A stretch of DNA of 64,000 nt from Butyrivibrio sp. XPD2002 (GTDB taxonomy: Bacteria; Bacillota; Clostridia; Lachnospirales; Lachnospiraceae), in assembly GCF_000423945.1 (NCBI RefSeq), contig NZ_AUIY01000011.1, positions 124,001 through 188,000 of the forward strand, given 5' to 3'. The translations under genes were made by a program, and so were the position numbers. Each line of letters opens with the position of its first letter. Within the stretch, counting starts at the first letter, position 1. Positions 28,600-36,107 of the stretch are shown here, piece by piece. The notes beneath the pieces are model-generated. The model worked only from the letters and a program-made list of their open reading frames with translations, was not told the origin of the DNA and ran no database searches.

Positions 28600-28628
28600 A
28601 TTCTAACATAGGATTTATAAAAACTCAA
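28600..28628 (-). promoter_or_regulatory. Sigma-A promoter of uvrBA
   Basis: TTGAGT (28623-28628) and TAGAAT (28600-28605) with a 17-base spacer on the minus strand. The -35 box overlaps the last codons of the kinase gene. The LexA-type operator is just downstream, which supports both calls. Confidence 0.65.
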
Positions 28629-29475
28629 TCGTGTCACAGGTTCTTACAATATCAATAAAAACTCCGCATATTTCCTCATCTGCCCTATATCTGCCCGGAA
28701 ACCTAATTAGAATATTTTTATAAAATTTCTGTAGCAGAAAAATATTTTTCCCCGCCCTGATCTTTAGCAGATCCTTTCTAAGCTCAGCTGCTGTGGGATA
28801 CCTTTCTGTCGCACTTGGCATAAGGCACTTATTTAAAACAGCTCTCATCTCATTCTCAAATCTTTTTGAGACAGTTGCCCTTTTAAGAAGTCTCTCCATG
28901 GTTTTTCCAAGCTGATATATATCAACCTGAAAGCTCTCGCTTCCAAGTCCCCCGTATTGCTCAGGTGCAGCGTAGTTCTTTGTTCCAGCAAGTAGCACCT
29001 CTCCATTTTTTATGTCACCGCCTGCATATCCTTCCAATATCCTGGCTGCTCCAAAATCTATCAGGAACATATTTCCATGGTCATCAATCATGATATTTGA
29101 GGGCTTTATATCCCTGTGGATGACAGGCGGATTTAATCCATGGAGCTTAACCACGAAACTTGCCATGTATACAAACAGCTTTTTTAAATCCCTCTCTGAC
29201 AGCCTTTCTATTTCAATCCTGTCGAGAGTCTTTCCCGGAATCACACTCATAACAAGTGAACCATCCTTTTCACCATAAAACGCAGGCGCTTCCACATAGC
29301 CCTCCTCTGTCAGATACTTAAGTATATTCGTCTCATTTTTTAGCTGCATGAAGGAAACTCTTTTATTACCCGCCTTTTTCACAATGCATTCAGTCTGTCT
29401 GTTGCACAAATAACCACGATAGATTTCACCATTTCCGCCGCTTGCAATGTGGCCTGTAATCTCTATTTCATGCAT
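28615..29475 (-). CDS. Soluble Hanks-type Ser/Thr protein kinase
   Basis: 286 residues. All catalytic elements are present: a Gly-rich loop (ASGGNGEIY, 11-19), the ATP Lys in IVKKAG (33-34), a helix C Glu (NETNIL, 48), HRDIKPSN (120-127), DFG (140-142) and the APE motif (YAAPEQYGG). It should phosphorylate Ser/Thr. Unlike PrkC/Stk1 it has no membrane helix and no PASTA repeats; about 70 residues after the kinase core (KNIFLLQKFYKN...) are of unknown function. Its ATG lies within the last codons of the PP2C-like gene (13-base overlap), which implies coupled translation of a kinase/partner pair. Confidence 0.88.
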   Translation of the reverse strand: MHEIEITGHIASGGNGEIYRGYLCNRQTECIVKKAGNKRVSFMQLKNETNILKYLTEEGYVEAPAFYGEKDGSLVMSVIPGKTLDRIEIERLSERDLKKLFVYMASFVVKLHGLNPPVIHRDIKPSNIMIDDHGNMFLIDFGAARILEGYAGGDIKNGEVLLAGTKNYAAPEQYGGLGSESFQVDIYQLGKTMERLLKRATVSKRFENEMRAVLNKCLMPSATERYPTAAELRKDLLKIRAGKNIFLLQKFYKNILIRFPGRYRADEEICGVFIDIVRTCDTIEFL

Positions 29476-30086
29476 AAGGCAGCTGCCGTCACCGGCCTCT
29501 CCTCTCCCCTGCTAAATAACAGACTTCTAAGATATTCAATGTTTTCCTGCATTGTCTCATTATCTATACACATCTGTGGACACATTCTTTTGTGAATATC
29601 TGCCCCAAGCTGCCTTTCATAAAAAGACTGGGTTCCCACAATAAGCGTACTCCCTTCTGACAATCTCCCTGTGGCGTAGCAATAATCTACTGATGCATCG
29701 CTCACATTTTCGCAGTGAATTTCCGTGGCTCCGGTCCTTCCAATTCTCATTACCCTGTTATTTCCGCGGTTCATAATGTGATAATTAATTCCCTTTAATA
29801 TCAGAATAGTGATATCCGGATTTTTCCTTCTGCGGATAAGACCGCCCTTTCCGAATCTTATAAAAAGCCTTTGAAGACAGTTTTCAATATCACCATCCGC
29901 TTCCTTGTATATCATTTTCTCGGCCGCTCTTATGATCTTATCATTTAGCTTTGCAGCCTTTTTATGTGCACTTAATACCATCACAACTACGTCAGATCGC
30001 TTTTTTGTATGGACTGCCTTTATCATCAATCCATCATTATTCAATTTTTCTCCGGGCTCACGCAAAGTGGCCGCATAGTACTCCAA
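29463..30086 (-). CDS. PP2C-like protein without metal ligands (probable pseudophosphatase)
   Basis: 207 residues, start TTG at 30086 with AAAGGAAG eight bases upstream. The strand order of a PP2C phosphatase can be followed: NND (16-18) for NED, VVVMVLSAHKKAA (33-45) where the ADGMGG loop should be, HIMNRGNNRVMRIG (103-115) for VGDSR, EGSTLIVGTQS (143-153) for PGDxLLLCSDG, and RPVTAAALCM at the end for EDNITAVLL. The Asp residues that bind Mn/Mg (DG, GDSR, SDG, DN) are all replaced. It is shorter than active PP2C enzymes (about 240). Inference: a non-catalytic partner of the kinase that follows it. The fold call is from pattern only. Confidence 0.65.
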   Translation of the reverse strand: MEYYAATLREPGEKLNNDGLMIKAVHTKKRSDVVVMVLSAHKKAAKLNDKIIRAAEKMIYKEADGDIENCLQRLFIRFGKGGLIRRRKNPDITILILKGINYHIMNRGNNRVMRIGRTGATEIHCENVSDASVDYCYATGRLSEGSTLIVGTQSFYERQLGADIHKRMCPQMCIDNETMQENIEYLRSLLFSRGEERPVTAAALCMK

Positions 30087-30134
30087 TTACTACACTTCCT
30101 TTCAAATTTTATATTTTGCAAATGGAATAAATAC

Positions 30135-30147
30135 CCGATGACATCGG
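30135..30147. promoter_or_regulatory. 13-bp inverted repeat in the leader of the kinase operon
   Basis: CCGATG-A-CATCGG, a perfect 6+1+6 palindrome between the promoter (30177-30205) and the TTG start of the PP2C-like gene. It could be an operator or a small leader hairpin. No regulator is identified. Confidence 0.4.
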
Positions 30148-30176
30148 ATATTGAATCAGAAATAAAAACATAGATG

Positions 30177-30205
30177 AATATATCTTAGAAATAGCGTTAT
30201 GTCAA
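30177..30205 (-). promoter_or_regulatory. Sigma-A promoter of the PP2C-like/kinase operon
   Basis: Consensus TTGACA (30200-30205), 17-base spacer, TATATT (30177-30182) on the minus strand. The leader is about 85 bases. It begins just after the terminator of the ftsEX operon, as expected for a new unit. Confidence 0.75.
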
Positions 30206-30210
30206 TAAAA

Positions 30211-30235
30211 AAGTAGAGGGGAGAACCCTCTACTT
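30211..30235 (-). terminator. Terminator of the ftsEX-M23-ctp operon
   Basis: AAGTAGAGGG pairs with CCCTCTACTT around a 5-base loop; the minus strand continues with a T-run. It lies 6 bases past the S41 protease stop codon. Confidence 0.9.
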
Positions 30236-30241
30236 AAAATG

Positions 30242-31501
30242 TTATGCAGCCTCATCCTCGGATACATCTGCCTTTGATATTTCTTTTTTCAAAATCTCAA
30301 TAGCCTTATTGAGCTGATTATCAGTACCGTCCTCGTTGTACTTTTCATTATCAAGCGCTATCTCCACATCAGGAGTGATGCCCACGCCGTTGATGTCATT
30401 TCCCTTAGGTGTGAAATAGTTGCTGATTGTAAGCTTAACTGCCGTTCCGTCTGTGAACGGGAAGATTCTCTGTACAACGCCCTTACCGTAAGTGGTCTCA
30501 CCAACTATTGTTCCTACGCCGTAATCCTTGATGGCACCTGAGAGAATCTCAGAAGCACTCGCAGAATAGCCATTTACAAGAACTACAACAGGGATGTCGA
30601 TTTTCTTGGTTCCGTCGCACTCATAATCCTCACGGTTACCATCTCTGTCCACTGTATAAACGATGTCACCCTTGGGAAGTATCTCTCTTGCTATATCGCA
30701 TACAGCCTGAAGGCTTCCGCCGGGATTTGATCTAAGGTCAAGAACAAGTGCTACCATGTTCTGATCCCTGAGTTCCTTCATTCCGGCTTTAAACTGCTCT
30801 GTCGTTACGGAGTCAAATTCGGTAATACCAAGATAACCGATATTATTTTCAAGCATTGTGGTGTTGACTGTCTGAGCCTCAACCTTGTCACGCTTTACCT
30901 TAAACTCCAAATAATCAGACTCACCCTCTCTGTAAATGGTGAGTTTAACCTCAGTACCGATCTCACCTCTGATCATTCCGACTACTTCTGAGAGTGTCAT
31001 GCCCTGAACGCTCTGGTCTTCAACCTTATAGATCACGTCGTTGGCTTTAAGTCCGATCTTCTCAGCAGGTGACTCCTTGATCGTTCCAGTGATTCTTGGA
31101 AGATTGGTGTCTTTATCCATACTGACATAAGCACCGATACCATAGTAAACACCCTGGGTATCAGACATAAGGTCCTCATACTCCTTTGGTGTGTAGTATT
31201 CGGAATAGGGATCTCCAAGAGAAGAAACAACACCCTTATAAATAGCGTCAGCCTCTGCCTGTCTGTCGATCTCTGTTTTATAATAGTAGGTTCCAATGGC
31301 ATCCTCTATAACTTTGACTTTATCTATGGTTTCCTGCGTCAAAGCTGTTTCCGTATTGGTAACATTCCCCTTCACAGGAGTAAATGCGACTCCTTTTATC
31401 TTTACAATCAGGAATCCAACCGCCACAAGAAAAGCAGTTCCGAAAATTCCCAGCACCAATCCAAGGAAGAGCATTCCAATTCTGTTATCTCTTTGCTCCA
31501 T
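30242..31501 (-). CDS. ctpB: S41 family C-terminal processing peptidase (CtpA/CtpB)
   Basis: 419 residues from the ATG at 31501 (AAGGAAG seven bases upstream; an earlier in-frame Met lacks a site). One N-terminal membrane helix (about 10-32) anchors it outside. A PDZ domain (about 105-190) precedes the protease core, with the catalytic Ser in GYSASASE near 312 and Lys in TYGKGVVQ near 337. In B. subtilis ctpB also follows ftsEX. A role in trimming exported wall or sporulation factors is plausible; the substrate is unknown. Confidence 0.92.
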   Translation of the reverse strand: MEQRDNRIGMLFLGLVLGIFGTAFLVAVGFLIVKIKGVAFTPVKGNVTNTETALTQETIDKVKVIEDAIGTYYYKTEIDRQAEADAIYKGVVSSLGDPYSEYYTPKEYEDLMSDTQGVYYGIGAYVSMDKDTNLPRITGTIKESPAEKIGLKANDVIYKVEDQSVQGMTLSEVVGMIRGEIGTEVKLTIYREGESDYLEFKVKRDKVEAQTVNTTMLENNIGYLGITEFDSVTTEQFKAGMKELRDQNMVALVLDLRSNPGGSLQAVCDIAREILPKGDIVYTVDRDGNREDYECDGTKKIDIPVVVLVNGYSASASEILSGAIKDYGVGTIVGETTYGKGVVQRIFPFTDGTAVKLTISNYFTPKGNDINGVGITPDVEIALDNEKYNEDGTDNQLNKAIEILKKEISKADVSEDEAA

Positions 31502-31554
31502 AGTAACACTTCCTTTCGCCCTGAATGTCATCTGCACAACCGGCAGATTATCTA

Positions 31555-32778
31555 TTATTTCAAATAGTTCCAGGGACTAACATAATTTCCGTTTAGTCTT
31601 ACTCCAAAATGAAGGTGAGGTCCTGTAGATCTTCCTGTTGAACCTACCGATGCAATCTTCTGTCCCTTAGATACCTCCGCACCTGTGGATACACTAAGAG
31701 ATGACGCATGCATATAAACAGTATATAAACCACTTCCATGAGATATCATAACATAATTTCCCATAGTTGAATTATAAGCCGCAGCAACAACCTTACCATC
31801 ATAAGCAGCCAGAATAGCCGAGCCGCTAGGAGCTGCAAAATCCACACCATTGTGCATCTTCTGAATACCCAGCGTGGGATGCATTCTCATACCAAAATTA
31901 TCGGATATTCTCGAATATGAAGGACATGGCATTGCAAACATTCCGCCATCATACTTTCTTACATTCTGAGCAGCAAGCTCTGCCTTTTCTGCCTCAACTG
32001 CCTTCTCAAGAGCTGCAATAGTGGCATTTTCCTCCGCAATCTGCTTCTCATATTCTGCAATTGCCGCCTCTTTATCCTTAATATCACCGGCGATGCTGTT
32101 GACCTCTTTGTTCTTTTCAACAATAAGATTCTGAAGGTTCTCTTCCTCGATCACCACATCTGCCTTGGCTTCATCAAGGGTCTTCTTCTCCTCCTCCAGA
32201 GCCTCCTTTGTAAGAGTTGTGAGCTCAGTATGTGCAATATACTCCTCAAGCTTTGCCCTGTCATAGGCAGACAGTTCTTCTATATACTCCGCCTTGTTAA
32301 GCATGTCCGAAAAGCTTCCGGCCTCAACAAAAAACTGAAAATACAGCGCATTTCCCTTTTCATACATGAAGCGTATTCTGTCTTTCATAGCTTCATACTG
32401 TTCGTTCTGGATACGGATAGCTTCTTCAAGCTCCTCCTCCGTCTCCTTAATGCTCTGTTCCTTTTCTGCTATCTTCTCGGTAAGCTCATCTATCTTTTTC
32501 TGAATACTCTCAAGATTAGCATCAAGCTGCGTTATGTAGTTATTCAGGTCTGTTTTTTCTTTTTCCAGGGACTTTTTCACATTCTGAAGGTTTGTCAGGG
32601 AATTCTTCATTGTTTCCCTTTCCTTCTTGGCATTGGATATCTGTCCCTCCTTCTGCTTTATACTCTCGGTCGTAGCCTTCGCATAAACATGAGAAGTATT
32701 AAAAGAAACTGTGCCCGCAAGCAGGCACAGAACCATGACCACCCCAATTATTCTTTTTCCGATTCCTCTGCTGTCCAA
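31555..32778 (-). CDS. Coiled-coil M23 metallopeptidase (FtsEX-linked peptidoglycan hydrolase)
   Basis: 407 residues from the TTG at 32778, ten bases after GGGAGG; there is no closer ATG. A signal peptide (RIIGVVMVLCLLAGTVSFN) leads to about 220 residues of long coiled coil, then the M23 domain with MHNGVDFAAPSG near 308, YMHASS and GPHLHFG near 386. The zinc ligands are intact, so this should cut peptide cross-links itself, unlike the degenerate EnvC. Its place right behind ftsX matches PcsB/EnvC logic, where FtsX binds the coiled coil and controls the hydrolase. Confidence 0.9.
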   Translation of the reverse strand: MDSRGIGKRIIGVVMVLCLLAGTVSFNTSHVYAKATTESIKQKEGQISNAKKERETMKNSLTNLQNVKKSLEKEKTDLNNYITQLDANLESIQKKIDELTEKIAEKEQSIKETEEELEEAIRIQNEQYEAMKDRIRFMYEKGNALYFQFFVEAGSFSDMLNKAEYIEELSAYDRAKLEEYIAHTELTTLTKEALEEEKKTLDEAKADVVIEEENLQNLIVEKNKEVNSIAGDIKDKEAAIAEYEKQIAEENATIAALEKAVEAEKAELAAQNVRKYDGGMFAMPCPSYSRISDNFGMRMHPTLGIQKMHNGVDFAAPSGSAILAAYDGKVVAAAYNSTMGNYVMISHGSGLYTVYMHASSLSVSTGAEVSKGQKIASVGSTGRSTGPHLHFGVRLNGNYVSPWNYLK

Positions 32779-32807
32779 CGTATAGCAACCTCCCAAATGT
32801 TGCTCTT

Positions 32808-33704
32808 TTATACATGTAAGTGTTTACGTACGGTTGTAACACTTCCAAGAAAACCAATTCCCACACCAATAAGTATTGAAATAGGCGTAAGGGCTTCGAA
32901 TATCTTTCCTACAGGGAGGATATCCAGTATTGAATTCAGCATTGAAAATCTGATTGCCAAAAACTCAGCTGCCTTATTGTAAACAAAGTAGGTAATTACA
33001 AGTGGAATAAGTGAGCCGATAAGTCCGATAATAATACCCTCTATTACGAAAGGTGCACGTACGAAAAAGTCCGTAGCGCCTATGTACTTCATAATATTGA
33101 TTTCTTCTTTTCTTACAGAAATACCGATCGTAACAGTATTGCTTATAAGGAAAATTGAAACCAGAAGAAGTATTCCTATAATTCCGAGTGACACATACGC
33201 GATCAGACTGTTGATACCACTAAGTGTTGAAGCAGTAACCTCTGATCTGTTGACCATTCTTACGCCATCAATCGACTCAAGATATGTAACCAAAGCAGGC
33301 TGCATCTTTACGTCACTAAGATATATCTGCAGGTTGGCAGAATCCTCAAGGGGATTCTCTGTGAATCCGTCCGCATATTCGCCAAGATAATCTGTCTTGA
33401 AGCTCTCCCATGCATCCTGAGCTGATATGTACTCAACCCTGCTTACCTCCGGGCGCTTTTCGATCATGCTCTTGGTTGCAAGGATCACATCCTCACTTAT
33501 GCCCTCGTTAAAAAATACTGTAACTGATACACCCTCTTCAGCGGTCTGAACTACATGCTGAAAATTGGTAACTATTGAATAAAACACGCCAAACAGGAAC
33601 AAACATGCACTTATTGTTGCAATTGAAGCAAGTGTATACCATCTGTTTCGTCTAAGGTTTTTAAATCCCTGCCCCAGCGTATATAATAAACTACTCATCC
33701 TCAT
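32808..33704 (-). CDS. ftsX: Cell-division protein FtsX
   Basis: About 298 residues. The start is ambiguous: the ATG at 33704 is preferred since GAGGG is 11 bases before it, but GTG at 33716 and ATG at 33698 are in frame. One N-terminal helix (YTLASIATISACLFLFGVF), an extracellular domain of about 120 residues, and three C-terminal helices give the FtsX topology. With FtsE it forms a non-transport ABC complex that switches on wall hydrolases. The start lies inside the end of ftsE. Confidence 0.95.
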   Translation of the reverse strand: MRMSSLLYTLGQGFKNLRRNRWYTLASIATISACLFLFGVFYSIVTNFQHVVQTAEEGVSVTVFFNEGISEDVILATKSMIEKRPEVSRVEYISAQDAWESFKTDYLGEYADGFTENPLEDSANLQIYLSDVKMQPALVTYLESIDGVRMVNRSEVTASTLSGINSLIAYVSLGIIGILLLVSIFLISNTVTIGISVRKEEINIMKYIGATDFFVRAPFVIEGIIIGLIGSLIPLVITYFVYNKAAEFLAIRFSMLNSILDILPVGKIFEALTPISILIGVGIGFLGSVTTVRKHLHV

Positions 33705-34434
33705 CGTGATACTCACCCTCTTCTTCGTCGTGAATCACGACGCCTTTTTTCATAGTAATAACGCGCTTGTGCATCGCGTTAACAATCTCCCTGTTATGAG
33801 TAACAACTATAACAGTTGTACCGTTCAGATTAATCTGCTCCATGAGCTTCATAATTTCCCAGGTATTATTAGGATCAAGGTTACCTGTAGGCTCGTCTGC
33901 AAGCAGAATCTCGGGCTTATTAACAATAGCCCTTGCAAGCGCAACTCTCTGCTGCTCACCACCTGCAAGCTGAGTAACCTTACTCTTATACTTTCCTGCA
34001 AGTCCTACCATTGCAAGAACTGAAGGAACGTTCTTCTTGATATCCCTGGTGGATTTCTGAATTATTCTCTGGGCAAACGCAACATTCTCATACACATTTC
34101 TGTCCTTGAGAAGACGGAAATCCTGGAATACAATGCCCAGTTTTCTTCTGAACTTAGGGATGTTTCTGTGGCGCATTCTGCCAAGATCCTGTCCCATTAC
34201 TGTGATGGTTCCGTCTGAAGGAACAAGCTCTCTAAGCAGGAGCTTGATCAGAGTAGATTTACCTGATCCACTGTCTCCCACTATAAAAACAAATTCACCC
34301 TTCTTGATATGAAGGGTGACTCCATTTAAAGCTGGTGCGCCCGTTGAATATGACTTGGTCACGTTTTCAAGCGTGATAATATCATCAGCCAGGTCAGTTG
34401 CGACTGAGCGCTTTCTTTTGTTAACTTTTTCCAT
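33691..34434 (-). CDS. ftsE: Cell-division ATP-binding protein FtsE
   Basis: 247 residues from the ATG at 34434, chosen over one three codons earlier because AAAGG is properly spaced only for this start. Walker A GDSGSGKSTLIK, Q-loop FQDFRLL, signature LAGGEQQRVALARA, Walker B LLADEPTGNLD and the H-switch THNRE are all intact. There is a basic extension at the N-terminus (KVNKRKRSV) and an acidic C-terminus (EEEGEYHDEDE). It powers FtsX and the hydrolase encoded next. Confidence 0.96.
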   Translation of the reverse strand: MEKVNKRKRSVATDLADDIITLENVTKSYSTGAPALNGVTLHIKKGEFVFIVGDSGSGKSTLIKLLLRELVPSDGTITVMGQDLGRMRHRNIPKFRRKLGIVFQDFRLLKDRNVYENVAFAQRIIQKSTRDIKKNVPSVLAMVGLAGKYKSKVTQLAGGEQQRVALARAIVNKPEILLADEPTGNLDPNNTWEIMKLMEQINLNGTTVIVVTHNREIVNAMHKRVITMKKGVVIHDEEEGEYHDEDE

Positions 34435-34443
34435 ACCATTCAT

Positions 34444-34604
34444 CCTTTACTATTAGCAGCGATACACGGATTTCTTCGTCCTTCGGACTCCCGAAATCCT
34501 ACGGCCATTCGGAATCCGCACTATCGTGCTACTTCCTCATGCCCGTTCAATTCCCAAGGTCATAAGTCGTTTTGTGCAAGCACAACGACTTCGACTTTGG
34601 TAAT
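34444..34604. repeat. Hairpin-rich intergenic element upstream of ftsE
   Basis: About 160 bases without a gene, packed with inverted repeats: GGATTTC..GAAATCC enclosing GTCCTTCGGAC, GCACTATCGTGC, and a long imperfect stem at 34566-34594 made of AAGTCGTT..GTGC and GCACAACGACTT. The style differs from the AT-rich spacers elsewhere. It may be a decayed repeat element or a structured leader of ftsE. No promoter is clear in it. Confidence 0.5.
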
Positions 34605-35687
34605 TTAGTATCGCTCCATGTATTTCATATATCTTACAACCATGAGTGCTATCTTAAATGTGATCGCATCATCAAAGACCCTAAGGTCAAGTCCTGTGCT
34701 CTTCTGAAGCTTATCAAGTCTGTACACAAGTGTATTTCTGTGTATAAAAAGCTGTCTGGAAGTCTCAGAAACGTTCAGGTTGTTCTCGAAGAACTTATCA
34801 ATAGTAGCAAGTGTCTCCTGATCGAATCCATCAGGATTTTTACCACCGAATATCTCGCGGATAAACATCTTGCAAAGCGGTATCGGCAGCTGATAGATAA
34901 GTCGTCCGATTCCAAGCTCCCCATAGCTTATAACCTTGCGCTCATCAAAGAAAATCCTTCCTACATCAAGAGCCATTTTAGCCTCTTTGTAAGAGCGGCT
35001 GACCTCCTTGATCTCGCCAACAACTGTACCGATCGCAATATGAACACCTGTAATGCCAAGCGATTCAAGATGCTCCTGAAGCTCTGCTGCTGCCTTGGAT
35101 ATATCCTCGGGCTTGCCATACTCAGACACATCCTTAACAACTATAACATTATCTTCGTCAACCTCAGTTACGAAATCTCCGCCATTACCGGTAGCGTGTG
35201 TCCTTACAAGCTCAAGGACATTATTCTCTCTTACCTTATCTGCTGAAATAATCATGGTAACACGCTTGGAATCAGCAGGAATGTGGAGTTTCTTCGCTCT
35301 ACTATATATATCTACCAAAAGCAGGTTGTCAAGGAGAAGGTTCTTGATAAAGTTATCCTTGTCAAAGCGTTCTTTATAAGCAACCAGTAGTCCCTGTATC
35401 TGGTAAGCGATCATCTTACCGATCGTATATGTGCTCTCGCCGCTTCCGGCAGCAATCAGGATATACTCAAGCTGCTGCTCGTCATACACCTTAAAGAACT
35501 GGTGTCCCTGAACCTCCTGTGAATCTGCAGGTGATCTTACAAAGTCCCTTACAGACTCTCCCATGTTCGCAAAATCCGGTTTTGTAGCAGCAACTTCATT
35601 GCCATCTACATCCAGCACGCACAGGTCAACATGGGCAATCCCTTTCAGCCCATCTATAGTATTTTGAAGGATTTGATTTGAAATCAT
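34605..35687 (-). CDS. PucR/CdaR-type transcriptional regulator
   Basis: 360 residues. The N-terminal 120 residues (ISNQILQNTIDGLKGIAHVDLCVLD...) resemble the sugar-diacid recognition domain; a degenerate GGDEF-like middle follows; the C-terminus ENNLNVSETSRQLFIHRNTLVYRLDKLQ is the PucR-family helix-turn-helix. It should bind DNA in response to a small ligand. The name CdaR is shared with the c-di-AMP regulator above but is a different family. Its target is unknown; ftsEX downstream and the divergent yjfB-like gene are candidates. GGGAGATTATCT precedes the ATG. Confidence 0.85.
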   Translation of the reverse strand: MISNQILQNTIDGLKGIAHVDLCVLDVDGNEVAATKPDFANMGESVRDFVRSPADSQEVQGHQFFKVYDEQQLEYILIAAGSGESTYTIGKMIAYQIQGLLVAYKERFDKDNFIKNLLLDNLLLVDIYSRAKKLHIPADSKRVTMIISADKVRENNVLELVRTHATGNGGDFVTEVDEDNVIVVKDVSEYGKPEDISKAAAELQEHLESLGITGVHIAIGTVVGEIKEVSRSYKEAKMALDVGRIFFDERKVISYGELGIGRLIYQLPIPLCKMFIREIFGGKNPDGFDQETLATIDKFFENNLNVSETSRQLFIHRNTLVYRLDKLQKSTGLDLRVFDDAITFKIALMVVRYMKYMERY

Positions 35688-35791
35688 AGATAATCTCCCA
35701 CGATTATATTTTCATTGTTCTTCTTACATTCTACTCGATAAATGCATAAAAATCCACAAATTTTATTTAATTTTTTGTTGATTTTCCATAA

Positions 35792-35818
35792 TAAAAATTT
35801 AAACACTTTGTCCGATAT
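35792..35818 (+). promoter_or_regulatory. Sigma-28-type promoter of the YjfB-like gene
   Basis: TAAA (35792-35795), 15-base spacer, TCCGATAT (35811-35818), one mismatch from the SigD consensus. It lies about 48 bases before the ATG. A second TAAA closer to the -10 gives too short a spacer. Confidence 0.75.
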
Positions 35819-35866
35819 AAGATATAGAGTAGTAGAAGCGTATTCCATGCGCAAAAGGAGGTGCTT

Positions 35867-36058
35867 ATGGACATACCCGAATTATCAATGGCATTATCAG
35901 CAAGCAAGGTGCAATCAGACTGGGGAACAGCTATGCTCTCCAAAAATCTTGATGCCCTCAAAGAAGTTGGCGGTACCATTGAAGAGATGTTGGATGTGTC
36001 CGCCCTCGAGAGATCCGTAAATCCCAATTTGGGTGGAAGCATCGACGTCAGAGTTTAA
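35867..36058 (+). CDS. YjfB-like putative motility protein
   Basis: 63 residues (MDIPELSMALSASKVQSDWG...). The start follows AGGAGG by five bases. Conserved features are the N-terminal DIP-LSMALS motif, a central amphipathic helix with Lys-Asn-Leu-Asp, and a C-terminus rich in Asn-Pro-Leu-Gly-Gly. These match the YjfB family (putative motility proteins of Firmicutes). The sigma-28-type promoter and the terminator directly behind make it a one-gene motility unit, one of only a few plus-strand genes here. Molecular role unknown. Confidence 0.8.
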   Translation: MDIPELSMALSASKVQSDWGTAMLSKNLDALKEVGGTIEEMLDVSALERSVNPNLGGSIDVRV

Positions 36059-36072
36059 CATCAAAACATTAT

Positions 36073-36101
36073 GAACGCCCCATGCCTGGCATGGGGCGTT
36101 C
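36073..36101 (+). terminator. Terminator of the YjfB-like gene (bidirectional stem)
   Basis: GAACGCCCCAT pairs with ATGGGGCGTTC around a 7-base loop and is followed by TACTTTTTATTT. It sits 14 bases after the stop; on the minus strand it may also end the cvfB transcript, whose stop is at 36108. Confidence 0.92.
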
Positions 36102-36107
36102 TACTTT

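Noticed and set aside
32230..32982. 250-codon plus-strand frame opposite the M23 and ftsX genes
   Set aside because: The product is Leu/Phe/Ile-rich as expected from the complement of Glu/Lys/Asn-rich coiled coil. It has no SD site and bridges two real genes.
34572..35246. 224-codon plus-strand frame opposite the PucR-type regulator
   Set aside because: Antisense to a gene with a clear helix-turn-helix and a good ribosome site; no family features.
35800..35818. Nearer TAAA as the -35 element of the YjfB promoter
   Set aside because: It gives a spacer of 7 bases, far below the 14-16 required; the TAAA at 35792-35795 fits.
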